From positions 83,543 through 147,542 of the forward strand of contig DGLA01000008.1 of the NCBI GenBank assembly GCA_002387205.1: DNA of 64,000 nucleotides, read 5' to 3'. Made by a program: the position numbers and the translations under genes. Below the pieces are notes generated by a model. It was not told the origin of the DNA and ran no database searches. It saw nothing but the letters and a program-made list of their open reading frames with translations. This DNA comes from Stutzerimonas stutzeri (lineage in GTDB: Bacteria > Pseudomonadota > Gammaproteobacteria > Pseudomonadales > Pseudomonadaceae). Positions within the stretch are counted from its first letter, which is position 1. Each line of letters begins with the position of its first letter. Positions 26,744-35,067 of this stretch are shown piece by piece.

Positions 26744-27748
26744 TTGACGACAGAACGCACCACCTCTTCAAGCTGGGCCTCGGGTATCGTTCAGGCACTT
26801 GACCTGGAGGGTCTCGACTGCCGGAGCCTGTTCGCTGAACTGGGACTCGATTACGCCGCGCTGAGTGACCCTGACGCTCGTTTCGCCCAGGACGACATGA
26901 CTCGGCTTTGGCAGCGTGCGGTGGTGATTACCGGAAACCCGGCGATTGGCTTGAACCTGGCGAAGGTGATGCGTCCTGGTGCAATGCACGTGGTTGGCTA
27001 CGCACTGATGTCCAGCAGCACTCTCAAGGAAAGCTTCCAGCGATTGGTGCGTTATCAGCGCATCATTGCCGAGGGGGCGGATGTGCAGTTGATGCCGAGC
27101 GAAGATGGCTACCTGCTGACATTGGCGATTCATGGAGACCAGTTGCCGCCTGCACGGCAAAGCGCCGAAGGTTCGCTGGGCAGCATACTGGCTTTCGGTC
27201 GATGGTTGACCGGCAAGCCATTGGTGCCCGTAGAGGTTTATCTGCAGGGCGAGCCGCCTGTTGATGTCGAGCCCTATCAGTCACTTTTCCAAGCCCCCCT
27301 GCGTTTCAATGCCAGGTGTCACGGCCTGCTGATAAGCCATGTCGACATGGATATCCCGCTCCTCACCGCCAACGCCGAGCTCGCGCAGTTGCATGATCGG
27401 TTTGCCGGAGACTACCTGGCGCGCTTTTCAGGCAGCCGAGTAACGCATCAGGCGCGGCAGGTCATATGCCGTCTGCTGCCGCAGGGCGAGCCCCGACGCG
27501 AGACGGTTGCGCAGTTACTGCACCTGTCCGAACGAACGCTGCAACGTCGTCTCGACGAGGAAGGCACCAGCTTTCAGCAACTCCTCGACGACACGCGCCG
27601 GGTGCTTGCCGAGCAATACCTGGGGCGGGCGGATCTTGCCCTTCTCGAAATCGCCTATCTGCTGGGATTCGCCGACCCCAGCAATTTCTACCGTGCATTC
27701 AAACGCTGGTTCTCGATGACCCCGGGAGAGTACCGGGCCCAGCGCTGA
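26744..27748 (+). CDS. AraC family regulator, OruR-like
   Basis: A 334-residue regulator. The N-terminal part is the arabinose-binding-type domain of the OruR/ArgR-like group (MTTERTTSSSWASGIVQALDLEGLDCRSLF, then MHVVGYALMSSSTLKESFQRLVRYQRI). The C-terminal AraC domain has two helix-turn-helix motifs (TVAQLLHLSERTLQRRLDEEGTSF and IAYLLGFADPSNFYRAFKRWFSMTPGEYR). OruR controls ornithine use in P. aeruginosa; the resemblance is from memory and the target genes here are not evident. The start is TTG at 26744, as no ATG fits the conserved N-terminus. A DUF808 gene follows after 109 bases. Confidence 0.85.
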   Translation: MTTERTTSSSWASGIVQALDLEGLDCRSLFAELGLDYAALSDPDARFAQDDMTRLWQRAVVITGNPAIGLNLAKVMRPGAMHVVGYALMSSSTLKESFQRLVRYQRIIAEGADVQLMPSEDGYLLTLAIHGDQLPPARQSAEGSLGSILAFGRWLTGKPLVPVEVYLQGEPPVDVEPYQSLFQAPLRFNARCHGLLISHVDMDIPLLTANAELAQLHDRFAGDYLARFSGSRVTHQARQVICRLLPQGEPRRETVAQLLHLSERTLQRRLDEEGTSFQQLLDDTRRVLAEQYLGRADLALLEIAYLLGFADPSNFYRAFKRWFSMTPGEYRAQR

Positions 27749-27857
27749 GTCCGATGCTGGAACTTGTGCCGCACCACCAGAGCCTTAACTTCCACACATA
27801 ACGGCGACCACGCAGACAGCACCGTCGATATTGCCCTACAACTGAGGATGACCTGCA

Positions 27858-28790
27858 TTGGCCAGTAGCCTTCTTGCCCTGATCGACGATATCGCGTCGG
27901 TACTGGATGACGTTTCTCTGATGACGAAAGTCGCCGCCAAGAAAACCGCTGGCGTGCTGGGAGACGACCTCGCCCTGAATGCCCAGCAGGTCACCGGTGT
28001 TAACGCGGACCGCGAATTGCCAGTAGTCTGGGCGGTCGCCAGAGGGTCGTTGCGCAACAAGCTGATCCTCGTACCCGCTGCGCTGCTGATCAGCGCATTC
28101 ATTCCCTGGGCCATCACCCCGTTGCTGATGCTCGGCGGTGCATTTCTCTGTTTCGAAGGTTTCGAGAAACTGGCCCACCGCTTTCTGCATCGCGATGATG
28201 ATCATCATGCAAAGCAGGTCGCGGCACTGGCTGATGAAAACGTAGACATGGTGGCGTTCGAGAAGGACAAGATCAGCGGGGCGGTACGCACCGACTTCAT
28301 TCTGTCGGCTGAGATCATCGCCATCACCCTTGGAACAGTCGCCGAGGCGACCTTTGTCGAGCAGGTAGTGGTACTCGCTGGCATCGCCATCATCATGACC
28401 ATCGGTGTCTATGGCCTGGTAGCCGGAATCGTCAAACTGGACGATGCAGGCCTGGCCTTGAGCAAGCGAGCCAGTACCGCGGCCCAGACCGTTGGCCATG
28501 CGATCCTGAGGGTTGCGCCCTGGCTGATGAAATCCCTGTCGATCATCGGTACCGCTGCCATGTTCATGGTAGGTGGCGGCATTCTGACCCACGGTTTCAA
28601 GGCCGTTCACCACTTCATAGAGAACAGTGCTGAACATACCCTAGCCTTGCCTTACATCGGTTCGGTGTTGTCCGGGCTGATGCCGACCTTGATGGATGCG
28701 ATCTTCGGAATTCTGGCCGGCGGTCTGGTATTTGCAGTGATCGAATTGGGCGGGCGCCTGTTCAAGCGTAAAAATTCCCACGCCGCCTGA
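27858..28790 (+). CDS. DUF808 (YedI-like) inner-membrane protein
   Basis: A 310-residue protein that starts with the conserved ASSLLALIDDIASVLDDVSLMTKVAAKKTAGVLGDDLALNA in overlapping short motifs typical of DUF808. Hydrophobic helices follow near residues 70-105, 150-200 and 215-310, and a His/Asp-rich loop (HRDDDHHA) lies between the first two groups. E. coli YedI is a member; function is unknown. The start is TTG at 27858, supported by GAGG upstream and by the family N-terminus. The deaminase gene follows after 37 bases and may be in the same operon. Confidence 0.87.
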   Translation: MASSLLALIDDIASVLDDVSLMTKVAAKKTAGVLGDDLALNAQQVTGVNADRELPVVWAVARGSLRNKLILVPAALLISAFIPWAITPLLMLGGAFLCFEGFEKLAHRFLHRDDDHHAKQVAALADENVDMVAFEKDKISGAVRTDFILSAEIIAITLGTVAEATFVEQVVVLAGIAIIMTIGVYGLVAGIVKLDDAGLALSKRASTAAQTVGHAILRVAPWLMKSLSIIGTAAMFMVGGGILTHGFKAVHHFIENSAEHTLALPYIGSVLSGLMPTLMDAIFGILAGGLVFAVIELGGRLFKRKNSHAA

Positions 28791-28827
28791 CCGCATTGGC
28801 TTTAACGACATCAGAGGAGCACCACGA

Positions 28828-29268
28828 ATGAACGAGTTCATGCAGGCTGCCATCGACGAGGCGCAAAAGGGGCTTGCCCAGGGAGGCATTCCAATCGGAT
28901 CGGTAATCGTCCATCAGGGGCAGATCATCGGTCGTGGTCACAACCGGCGTATTCAGCAGGGCAGTGCGGTGCTGCACGGGGAAATGGATGCTTTCGAAAA
29001 TGCCGGGCGCCAGCCGGCCAAGGTATACGCAGAGTCTGTGCTGTACACCACCCTGTCGCCGTGTTCGATGTGTAGCGGCGCGATCCTGCTCTACGGCATC
29101 CCGAAAGTGGTTATTGGCGAGAACAAGACGTTCATGGGTGAAGAAGCTCTGCTCAAGAGTCGCGGCGTGGAGCTCCAGGTCCTGCAGGACCCTGGCTGTA
29201 TAGAAATGATGCGGGCTTTCATCGAGGGCAGCCCCGACCTCTGGAACGAGGACATCGGCGAGCCGTAA
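28828..29268 (+). CDS. Cytosine deaminase of the yeast Fcy1 type (nucleoside deaminase family)
   Basis: A 146-residue zinc hydrolase of the cytidine-deaminase fold. His50-Gly-Glu52 supplies one zinc ligand and the catalytic Glu, and Pro78-Cys79-x2-Cys82 (SPCSMC) supplies the other two. Several stretches follow yeast cytosine deaminase Fcy1 closely: GGIPIGSVIV, GRGHNRRIQQGSAVLHGE, YTTLSPC, ILLYGIPKVVIGE and the ending PDLWNEDIGE. Fcy1 converts cytosine to uracil. This differs from the TIM-barrel CodA type usual in bacteria. AGAGGAG precedes the ATG. The 3' end is 6 bases from the convergent trkH. Confidence 0.88.
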   Translation: MNEFMQAAIDEAQKGLAQGGIPIGSVIVHQGQIIGRGHNRRIQQGSAVLHGEMDAFENAGRQPAKVYAESVLYTTLSPCSMCSGAILLYGIPKVVIGENKTFMGEEALLKSRGVELQVLQDPGCIEMMRAFIEGSPDLWNEDIGEP

Positions 29269-29274
29269 TGCCGT

Positions 29275-30726
29275 TCAGTGCCGCCAGAACGAGGGCGTCA
29301 ACATCACTAGCACGGTGATGATTTCCAGTCGGCCAAGCAGCATGCCAAATGACAGCAGCCACTTGGCCGAGTCCGGCAGGGTCGAAAAGTTGCCTGCAGG
29401 GCCGATGATCGGACCGAGCCCCGGGCCCACGTTGCACACGGCAGTGGCCGCTGCGGTGAGTGCGGTCAGCATGTCCAGCCCCAGCAGCGCCAGCGCCAGC
29501 GCCAGCGCGCCGATGGTGATGGTAAAGAAGAACGAGAAGGTCAGGATCGAGCGAACAATCTCTTCGTCGAGGGTGTGCTTGTTGTAGCGCTGCTTGATAA
29601 CGGCGCGTGGATGTACGAGTTGCGCCAGGTTGGCACGCAACAGCGAGTAGGCCACCTGGAACCGGAAGACCTTCAAACCACCCGAGGTCGAACCCGAGCA
29701 GCCGCCGATGAATGTCAGGTAGAAGAAAGCCAGCACGGCGAATTCGCCCCACTGGGTGTAATCGCCCAGTGCGAAACCGGTAGTCGTGACGACGGATACA
29801 ACGTTCAGCGAAACGATGCGCAGCGCATCCAGAAAGAGGTAGTCGGAGTTGAATGTCAGCCAGATCGCAAACGCGAAACATATGATCAGCAACATGCCGA
29901 TGAAGCCCTGCACCTGCTGGTCGTGAATCAGTGCGTAGCGGTTACCCCGGACCGTCGAAACCATCAGGATGAACGGCAGCCCTCCAAGGATCATGAACAC
30001 CACTGCGACCCAGTGAGCGGCCGGGGTGAACTTGGCCATCGAGCTATCGGATGTCGAATAGCCGCCTGTGGCAATGGTTGTCATGGCGTGGTTGATCGCC
30101 TCGAACGGCGTCATCCCACTGAACCAGTAGGCCAGCCCGCAGAGCAGGGTGAGCGCGAGGTAGACAATCAGGATCGATTTTGCCATCACGTGCGAGCGGG
30201 GCATGGCTTTCTGTGACCAGTCCGACGACTCTGTCTGGAACAGGCGCATGCCACCGATGCGCAGCAAGGGCAGGATTGCCACCGCCATGCCGATGAAGCC
30301 GATGCCGCCCAGCCATTGCAGCATCGAGCGCCACATCAACAGACCGGGTGAAGCCGAATCCAGGCCGGACAGTACGGTCGACCCTGTGGTGGTGATGCCA
30401 GACATCGTCTCGAAGAAAGCGTTGGTATAGCTGATGTGATGGATCAGCATCATCGGCAAGGCTGCGAAGCAGCAGACGATCAGCCAGCTGACGGTGGTCA
30501 GGAAGTACATATCACGCGGGCGTAGCTGGGTCAGCTCGGGACGCCCCGGCGCGACCAGTGCAATGCCGCTGCTGAAAGTGATCAGGCTGGCCCAGAGAAA
30601 GGCCTGCAGGTCGTCAGTGCGATCAAACGCAAACAGCGTGATCATCGGAATGACCATGCTGACAGCAAGAGTGATCAGGAAGATGCCGAGAATGAAACCG
30701 ATGATGCGCAGGGTCGGCAAAGCCAT
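29275..30726 (-). CDS. trkH: Trk potassium uptake system, TrkH membrane subunit
   Basis: A 483-residue integral membrane protein of the SKT (TrkH/KtrB) family, with about ten hydrophobic helices and four pore-loop repeats. Selectivity-filter-like glycines occur in FETMSGITTTGSTVL, TIATGGYSTSD, VVTTTGFALGDY and AVCNVGPGLGPI. It moves K+ inward with H+ or Na+, normally together with the cytoplasmic NAD/ATP-binding TrkA, whose gene is not in this window. The gene stands alone on the minus strand. Shine-Dalgarno is weak. Confidence 0.94.
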   Translation of the reverse strand: MALPTLRIIGFILGIFLITLAVSMVIPMITLFAFDRTDDLQAFLWASLITFSSGIALVAPGRPELTQLRPRDMYFLTTVSWLIVCCFAALPMMLIHHISYTNAFFETMSGITTTGSTVLSGLDSASPGLLMWRSMLQWLGGIGFIGMAVAILPLLRIGGMRLFQTESSDWSQKAMPRSHVMAKSILIVYLALTLLCGLAYWFSGMTPFEAINHAMTTIATGGYSTSDSSMAKFTPAAHWVAVVFMILGGLPFILMVSTVRGNRYALIHDQQVQGFIGMLLIICFAFAIWLTFNSDYLFLDALRIVSLNVVSVVTTTGFALGDYTQWGEFAVLAFFYLTFIGGCSGSTSGGLKVFRFQVAYSLLRANLAQLVHPRAVIKQRYNKHTLDEEIVRSILTFSFFFTITIGALALALALLGLDMLTALTAAATAVCNVGPGLGPIIGPAGNFSTLPDSAKWLLSFGMLLGRLEIITVLVMLTPSFWRH

Positions 30727-30770
30727 TTTTCGTTGATGCTCGGCTCGAAAATGAGGCGGCCATTCTACGC

Positions 30771-30785
30771 CTGTCGCGGCGACAG
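30771..30785. promoter_or_regulatory. 15-base perfect palindrome between trkH and the YkgJ-type gene
   Basis: CTGTCGC-g-GCGACAG lies 45 bases upstream of trkH and 130 upstream of the divergent gene. The shape and place suit an operator; the protein is unknown. Confidence 0.3.
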
Positions 30786-30914
30786 TAAACCGGCGATCGG
30801 TCTGCCAAAAAATCTTTTACAGCCGGCCCCGCAGGCCTCTTCCCAAGTCCGTGGCGATGAATAGAATAGCCGCCCGGTGCCGGCCCTTTGCCGGTTTCTG
30901 AGTGTTCACCTTCC

Positions 30915-31286
30915 ATGTCCATCGACAACCCCTGCCTCTCGTGCGGCGCCTGCTGCGCATACTTTCGTGTGTCTTTCTTTTGGGGCGAGTGCGCCTCGTC
31001 GGGCGGTACGGTTCCGGACAGTGCGACCGTCCAGATCAGCCCATTTCACGTTGCGATGCAGGGCACCGAGGCCAAGCCCGCTCGCTGCGTTGGCTTGATG
31101 GGCGATGTCGGCTGCGGTGTGCGTTGCACGCTGTACGAACAGCGTTCCAGCACCTGTCGTGAGTTCGAGGCGTCCTGGGCTGATGGTCAGCACAATGCGC
31201 ATTGCGACGCGGCTCGTGCAGCGCACGGCTTACCACCGCTGATGCCACCGCTGGAGCCGCAACTGTCTCCCGACCGGGTTGCCTGA
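30915..31286 (+). CDS. YkgJ family cysteine-cluster protein
   Basis: A 123-residue protein with the zinc/iron-chelating CxxCxxCC motif (CLSCGACC) at about residues 7-14 and further cysteines in CVGLMGDVGCGVRCTLYEQRSSTCREF. This is the layout of the YkgJ/Fli-B-like cysteine cluster family (UPF0153). Some family members bind zinc or a Fe-S cluster; no enzymatic role is established for this one. The frame is open from 30888, but ATG 30915 gives the usual SIDNPCLSCG start. Confidence 0.87.
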   Translation: MSIDNPCLSCGACCAYFRVSFFWGECASSGGTVPDSATVQISPFHVAMQGTEAKPARCVGLMGDVGCGVRCTLYEQRSSTCREFEASWADGQHNAHCDAARAAHGLPPLMPPLEPQLSPDRVA

Positions 31287-31359
31287 ACAGGTCGCATGAG
31301 CAACTGCCCGCAGAACGTGTCAGGCCTCTAGAATGTCTGATTCGTTTTGGAGGTTATTG

Positions 31360-31929
31360 ATGGAAGCTCTCGACCTGTTGCTCAATCGCGTCTCTGTAAC
31401 TCGACTCACCGATCCGGCACCGAGTGCGGCGCAGCTGGATTTACTGTTTCGTGCAGCGCTGCGCGCACCGGACCATGGCCAGTTGAGGCCCTGGCGATTT
31501 CTGACGATCCAGGGTGATGCCCGCGAGCGGTTGGGCAGGCTCATGGCAGAGTCGCTGCGTGTGCGCCAGCCAGACGCAGCTGACGAAGCGGTGCACAAAG
31601 CACGCAAGATGCCGCTGCGTGCACCGTTGGTGGTAGTTGTTGTCGCCAGCGTACTGCCGCACCCGAAGGTGCCCGATTCCGAGCAGGTGCTCGCAGTCGC
31701 CTGTGCTGCGCACGGACTGCTGCTGGCTGCCCATGCGCAAGGGCTTGGTGCGGTATGGCGGACGGGTGAGTTTTCCTATGATCCCTACCTCGCGAAGGCG
31801 CTCGGCCTGGGCGGCAACGAACAACTTCTCGGTTTTATCTACCTGGGCACGCCGGAGGGAAACCTGCGGACACCACCGGAGCTGGATCCTCAGAACTTCG
31901 TCAGTCAGTGGACCGGTGGCGTGCAGTAG
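31360..31929 (+). CDS. Nitroreductase family protein, YdjA-like
   Basis: A 189-residue FMN oxidoreductase. It has the short nitroreductase core: LLNRVSVTRLTDPAPSAAQLD with FMN-phosphate Arg residues, RAALRAPDHGQLRPWRF, and the C-terminal LGFIYLGTP. The length and APDHGQLRPWRF sequence fit the small YdjA subfamily. Family members reduce nitro compounds or flavins using NAD(P)H; the natural substrate is not known. The frame starts at 31333, but ATG 31360 has GGAGG seven bases upstream. It ends two bases from the convergent sensor kinase gene. Confidence 0.9.
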   Translation: MEALDLLLNRVSVTRLTDPAPSAAQLDLLFRAALRAPDHGQLRPWRFLTIQGDARERLGRLMAESLRVRQPDAADEAVHKARKMPLRAPLVVVVVASVLPHPKVPDSEQVLAVACAAHGLLLAAHAQGLGAVWRTGEFSYDPYLAKALGLGGNEQLLGFIYLGTPEGNLRTPPELDPQNFVSQWTGGVQ

Positions 31930-31930
31930 C

Positions 31931-33313
31931 TCACTCAGGGCGCCGAGCGTGTTCGGCGCCCGAAGCCAACGGCAGCTTCAGCGTTGCGATGAAGCCACCG
32001 TCGGGGTGGTTGCCCAGCAGCAGCTCGCCACCATGTCGTTCGGCAGCGCGACGTGCAATCGCCAGACCCAGCCCGTGACCCGCCGTGGTCTGACCCGGTG
32101 CGCGAAAGAACGGTTCGCTTAACTGTGCAAGGTGGGCATCCTCCACGCCTGGGCCCTGGTCGCGAATGCTAAGCAGCAGGTCATCTCCACTTCTCGCTGC
32201 GCGCAATTCAATGGGTAGGCCCTCGGGATTGAAACGAAGGGCATTGCGTAGCAAGTTGTCGAGCGCGCGTTCGAGCATGTCCGGCCAGCCATGCAGCTGG
32301 ACGTCGGTCTCTACTGTGCTGTCGATGCGCTGATTCGGCGAGACGATACGAGCGTTCTCCTCGAGCTGTTCGAATATGGAGCGAAGATCGACGGGGCTCG
32401 GCGTCCCCGGATCGGCATCCAGCCTGGCCAACTCCAGTATCTCGCTGATCAGCGCCTCCAGCCTGTCGCATTCTTTGGCCAGCCGTGGCCAGATTGCTTC
32501 ACGTTCCGCAGGCGTCGCCCGTTCGGCAAGCGCAAGCGCGATACGAAGGCGCGCCAGGGGCGAACGCAATTCGTGTGAGACGTCACGTAGCAGTTGCCGC
32601 TGGCTGCCAATCAGGCTTTGCAGGCGGGCGCCCATTCGGTTGAAGTCGTTGGCAAGGACCCCCAGCTCGTCGCGGCGTTTGGCAAGCCGGGCCAGGGAGT
32701 TCTGCTGATAGGTGGTCTGGCCGAGGTCATGCACGGCACCCCGCAAGCGATCGAGCGGGCGCGTGATGGAAAGCGTGAGTAGCAGGCTGAACCCGGTCAG
32801 CACCACCAGTGCTATGGCAATTGCACTCAATGGCCAGAACAGGCTACCCCTGTGCCAGGCCTGCAATTCCTGATTCGGGATGCGATAGATGAACAGGTAG
32901 GTATTGCCGGTTTCCGGGCTGGTGTAGTCAGTGGTCAGTCGGCGCCATGGCAGGCGTCCGTCGCGGTGTTCCTGGCGCGCTTCGAATGCTGCGGCGCGGG
33001 CGGGAAAGGTACCGCGGATGATTGGCTGGCCGTTTTCGGCAAGCACCTGTACGTCCACGCCAAAGCGGCTGCGGTGCCGCTCGAGCAGACACTGCGCGGT
33101 GATCGGCCCCTGGCGTTCATAGACCTTCGTCCAAACCTCGGCCAGCCCATTCACGCCGGGGTGGCGGTTTAGAATCCAGGCGTCCTGATTCAGGGCCTGC
33201 CCCAGAAGCATGGCCAGACCCGCGACCAGCGCAATGGCCAGCCAGAAGGTCGCAAGAATGCGCCAGAACAGTGATCGCACCGGTTGGCTACTCCACGGCA
33301 AAGCCCGGCGCAC
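31931..33313 (-). CDS. cpxA: Sensor histidine kinase, CpxA-like
   Basis: A 460-residue inner-membrane kinase. Helix one lies at about residues 17-39, followed by a periplasmic sensor region (40-155) and helix two (about 158-183). A HAMP domain follows (TRPLDRLRGAVHDL), then the HisKA domain with His247 in RDVSHELRSPLARLR. The ATPase domain has the N-box NLLRNALRFNPEG and the G-boxes DQGPGVED and GHGLGLAIARR. It is separated from its response regulator by a Spy/CpxP-like gene, the same order as the Cpx-type locus of P. aeruginosa. It likely senses envelope stress; the CpxA identity is inferred from locus design. Confidence 0.88.
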   Translation of the reverse strand: MRRALPWSSQPVRSLFWRILATFWLAIALVAGLAMLLGQALNQDAWILNRHPGVNGLAEVWTKVYERQGPITAQCLLERHRSRFGVDVQVLAENGQPIIRGTFPARAAAFEARQEHRDGRLPWRRLTTDYTSPETGNTYLFIYRIPNQELQAWHRGSLFWPLSAIAIALVVLTGFSLLLTLSITRPLDRLRGAVHDLGQTTYQQNSLARLAKRRDELGVLANDFNRMGARLQSLIGSQRQLLRDVSHELRSPLARLRIALALAERATPAEREAIWPRLAKECDRLEALISEILELARLDADPGTPSPVDLRSIFEQLEENARIVSPNQRIDSTVETDVQLHGWPDMLERALDNLLRNALRFNPEGLPIELRAARSGDDLLLSIRDQGPGVEDAHLAQLSEPFFRAPGQTTAGHGLGLAIARRAAERHGGELLLGNHPDGGFIATLKLPLASGAEHARRPE

Positions 33314-33363
33314 CTATCCATGCAAAGGGTGGTGAGCCGGGCGAGTTTGTTTGTAAGGTGCGA

Positions 33364-33774
33364 TCAGTTCTTCTGATCTCGCTCAGCTTTCCACTGCTGG
33401 AACTCAGCACGTTCAGCGCGCTTGGCTTCCATTTTCTCGTGCAGTTCGTCGAACTTTTTCTGCTGTTCCGGTTTGAGCAGGTCGCGCATCTGCTGGTGGG
33501 TCTTATCCTGGCTGGCCTTCAGCTCGTCTTGCATCGCCTTGCGCTCGGCTTCGGGCAACTTGTCGAGGTAGCGCTGGGTGATGTCGCGATGAGCTTTCAT
33601 CTGCTCGCCCATCAGGGAGCGCATTTCGCTACGCTGTTCCTTGGTCAGGTCGAGCTGCTCGAACGGTGTGTGCCTGCCGCCACCGTGATGACGCTGACCG
33701 CTGTCGGGCATGGCCATTGCGAGGGTGGGGAGGGTGGAAGCGAACAGTACGGCGATAAGAGTCTTGCGCATCAT
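33364..33774 (-). CDS. Spy/CpxP family periplasmic protein
   Basis: A 136-residue secreted protein: signal peptide (MMRKTLIAVLFASTLPTLAMA), a His/Gly-rich patch, then a helical domain with two LTxxQ-like motifs (DLTKEQRSEMRSLM and LLKPEQQKKFDEL). CpxP/Spy proteins are periplasmic chaperones; CpxP also damps CpxA signalling. The gene sits between the response regulator and kinase genes, which suggests a feedback role. A CpxR box about 115 bases upstream supports direct activation. ATG 33774 (double Met) follows AAGGAGA; the frame is open further upstream without a start signal. Confidence 0.88.
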   Translation of the reverse strand: MMRKTLIAVLFASTLPTLAMAMPDSGQRHHGGGRHTPFEQLDLTKEQRSEMRSLMGEQMKAHRDITQRYLDKLPEAERKAMQDELKASQDKTHQQMRDLLKPEQQKKFDELHEKMEAKRAERAEFQQWKAERDQKN

Positions 33775-33888
33775 GAGTCTCTCCTTGTTTGGGAAACCAG
33801 TCACCCGGCTGAGCGCTACGCGCGAGTCGGAGCGTTGACCGGATGAGCTCAGTCTAGGGCGTGCAAGGTCAGTGGCGGTCAGCACTGG

Positions 33889-33904
33889 GTAAAGGCTGGG
33901 TAAA
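33889..33904. promoter_or_regulatory. CpxR-type box upstream of the Spy/CpxP-like gene
   Basis: Direct repeat GTAAA-N6-GTAAA on the plus strand (33889-33893 and 33900-33904), matching the CpxR site GTAAA-N(4-8)-GTAAA. It lies between the cpxR-like stop codon and the Spy-like start, about 115 bases before that ATG, and should mark an internal promoter. Confidence 0.6.
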
Positions 33905-33909
33905 GCCTT

Positions 33910-34587
33910 TCAAGGTGCGTAAAGGTATCCGCGGCTGCGCAACGCGACGATGCGCTGGCGGCCGTCCGGATGTGGCCCGAGTTTGCGGCGCAGGTTGCTG
34001 ACATGCATGTCCAGGCTGCGGTCGTAGAGGGTGAGCTTGCGCCCCAGGGCCAGTTGGGCCAGGGCCTGTTTCTCCAGTGGCTCGCCGGGTTGGCTGAGGA
34101 GCGCTTCGAGAATGCGCCCTTCGGACAGGGTAAGGGTGACTTCATGGTCGCCAACACTGGCTACGCCGCGTGCGGGGCTGTACCAGAGATCACCCAACTC
34201 CATCTGGCTCGGCGCGCTGGCCGGTTGGCTACGCCGCAAAACGGCTTTCAGGCGGGCTGTGAGTTCGCGCGGATCGCAGGGTTTGGCAAGGTAATCGTCT
34301 GCGCCGAGTTCAAGGCCGAGGATACGGTCAAGTGGCTCACCCCGTCCGGACAGCATCAATACTGGCAAGTCGGGATATTCGCTACGCAGTTGCTTGAGCA
34401 GTTCCAGCCCGCTGCCATCGGGCAACATGACGTCGAGCACGACCGCAGCGGGCTGATGTTCGGCAAGTGCGGCACGGGCGCTCTTACCGTCGTGGCAGGC
34501 GTGGGCGACAAACCCTTCCTGAGCCAGCCAGCTGACCAGCAGGTCGCAGAGTTCCTGGTCGTCGTCTATAAGCAGCAGTTCGCTCAT
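33910..34587 (-). CDS. cpxR: OmpR-family response regulator, CpxR-like
   Basis: A 225-residue response regulator. The receiver domain has the acidic pocket DDD (8-10), phospho-acceptor Asp52 in VVLDVMLPDGSG, and the switch Lys in DDYLAKPCDPREL. The winged-helix DNA-binding domain ends DRSLDMHVSNLRRKLG and IVALRSRGYLYAP, characteristic of the OmpR/CpxR group. It belongs to a minus-strand run (yciB to kinase), and the kinase gene lies two genes downstream. A GTAAA repeat just beyond its stop codon supports the CpxR name. Confidence 0.9.
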   Translation of the reverse strand: MSELLLIDDDQELCDLLVSWLAQEGFVAHACHDGKSARAALAEHQPAAVVLDVMLPDGSGLELLKQLRSEYPDLPVLMLSGRGEPLDRILGLELGADDYLAKPCDPRELTARLKAVLRRSQPASAPSQMELGDLWYSPARGVASVGDHEVTLTLSEGRILEALLSQPGEPLEKQALAQLALGRKLTLYDRSLDMHVSNLRRKLGPHPDGRQRIVALRSRGYLYAP

Positions 34588-34605
34588 TGTTCGCTCACGT
34601 CAGGT

Positions 34606-34992
34606 TCAGTTCAGCCATTGGCGGCGGCGACGGCCACGCGTCGTCAGGACACCCAGCAGGAAACCCAGGACGCCCACACCACCGCCGACCGCGAACCATT
34701 GCTGCTGGTCGCTGAGCAGCTGCGGCTGTGCTTGCTGCTTGAGTTGCTCCTGCTGAAGCTGCATGCGCAGGCGCTGATTCTCCTGGCGAAGCCCTGCCAG
34801 TTGCGCCTGCCCCGCCGGGCTGGCTGCAACGTCTGGAAGCTGCTTGAGCGTTTCCCGTTGCCGTTGGTTGTCGCTCAGGCGGCTCTCCAGTTCGGTCTGT
34901 CGCTCGGTTGGTGCGGTAATGGTTTCTTCAGCCTGTGCCAATGAGGTGGCAAGGCTCAGAATCAGCAGCAGGAACAGCGGACCTTGGCGCAT
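34606..34992 (-). CDS. Coiled-coil membrane-anchored protein (TIGR04211-like without SH3)
   Basis: A 128-residue protein: signal peptide (residues 1-21, ending AQA), a Glu/Gln-rich coiled coil (about 25-92: RQTELESRLSDNQRQRETLK and NQRLRMQLQQEQLKQQ), one C-terminal membrane helix (AVGGGVGVLGFLLGVL) and the basic end RGRRRRQWLN. The tail is like the SH3-and-anchor proteins (TIGR04211, YgiM), but the bacterial SH3 domain that normally follows the signal is absent. The coiled coil should lie in the periplasm. AAGGAG is well placed. It lies 18 bases upstream of cpxR on the same strand. Confidence 0.8.
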   Translation of the reverse strand: MRQGPLFLLLILSLATSLAQAEETITAPTERQTELESRLSDNQRQRETLKQLPDVAASPAGQAQLAGLRQENQRLRMQLQQEQLKQQAQPQLLSDQQQWFAVGGGVGVLGFLLGVLTTRGRRRRQWLN

Positions 34993-35067
34993 CGGAACTC
35001 CTTTTTCCTCAACGGGCCGTGGCGATGCTACGACCTTACAGAAACCAGACGGCGTGGGCCGATCGAC

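Noticed and set aside
26203..26763. Longer minus-strand frame overlapping the DUF962 gene
   Set aside because: The DUF962 frame has correct family motifs and a good ribosome binding site, and the longer frame has none.
29575..30216. Plus-strand ORF of 213 codons inside trkH
   Set aside because: Antisense shadow; its composition (His/Gln/Glu-rich) is what reverse membrane codons give.
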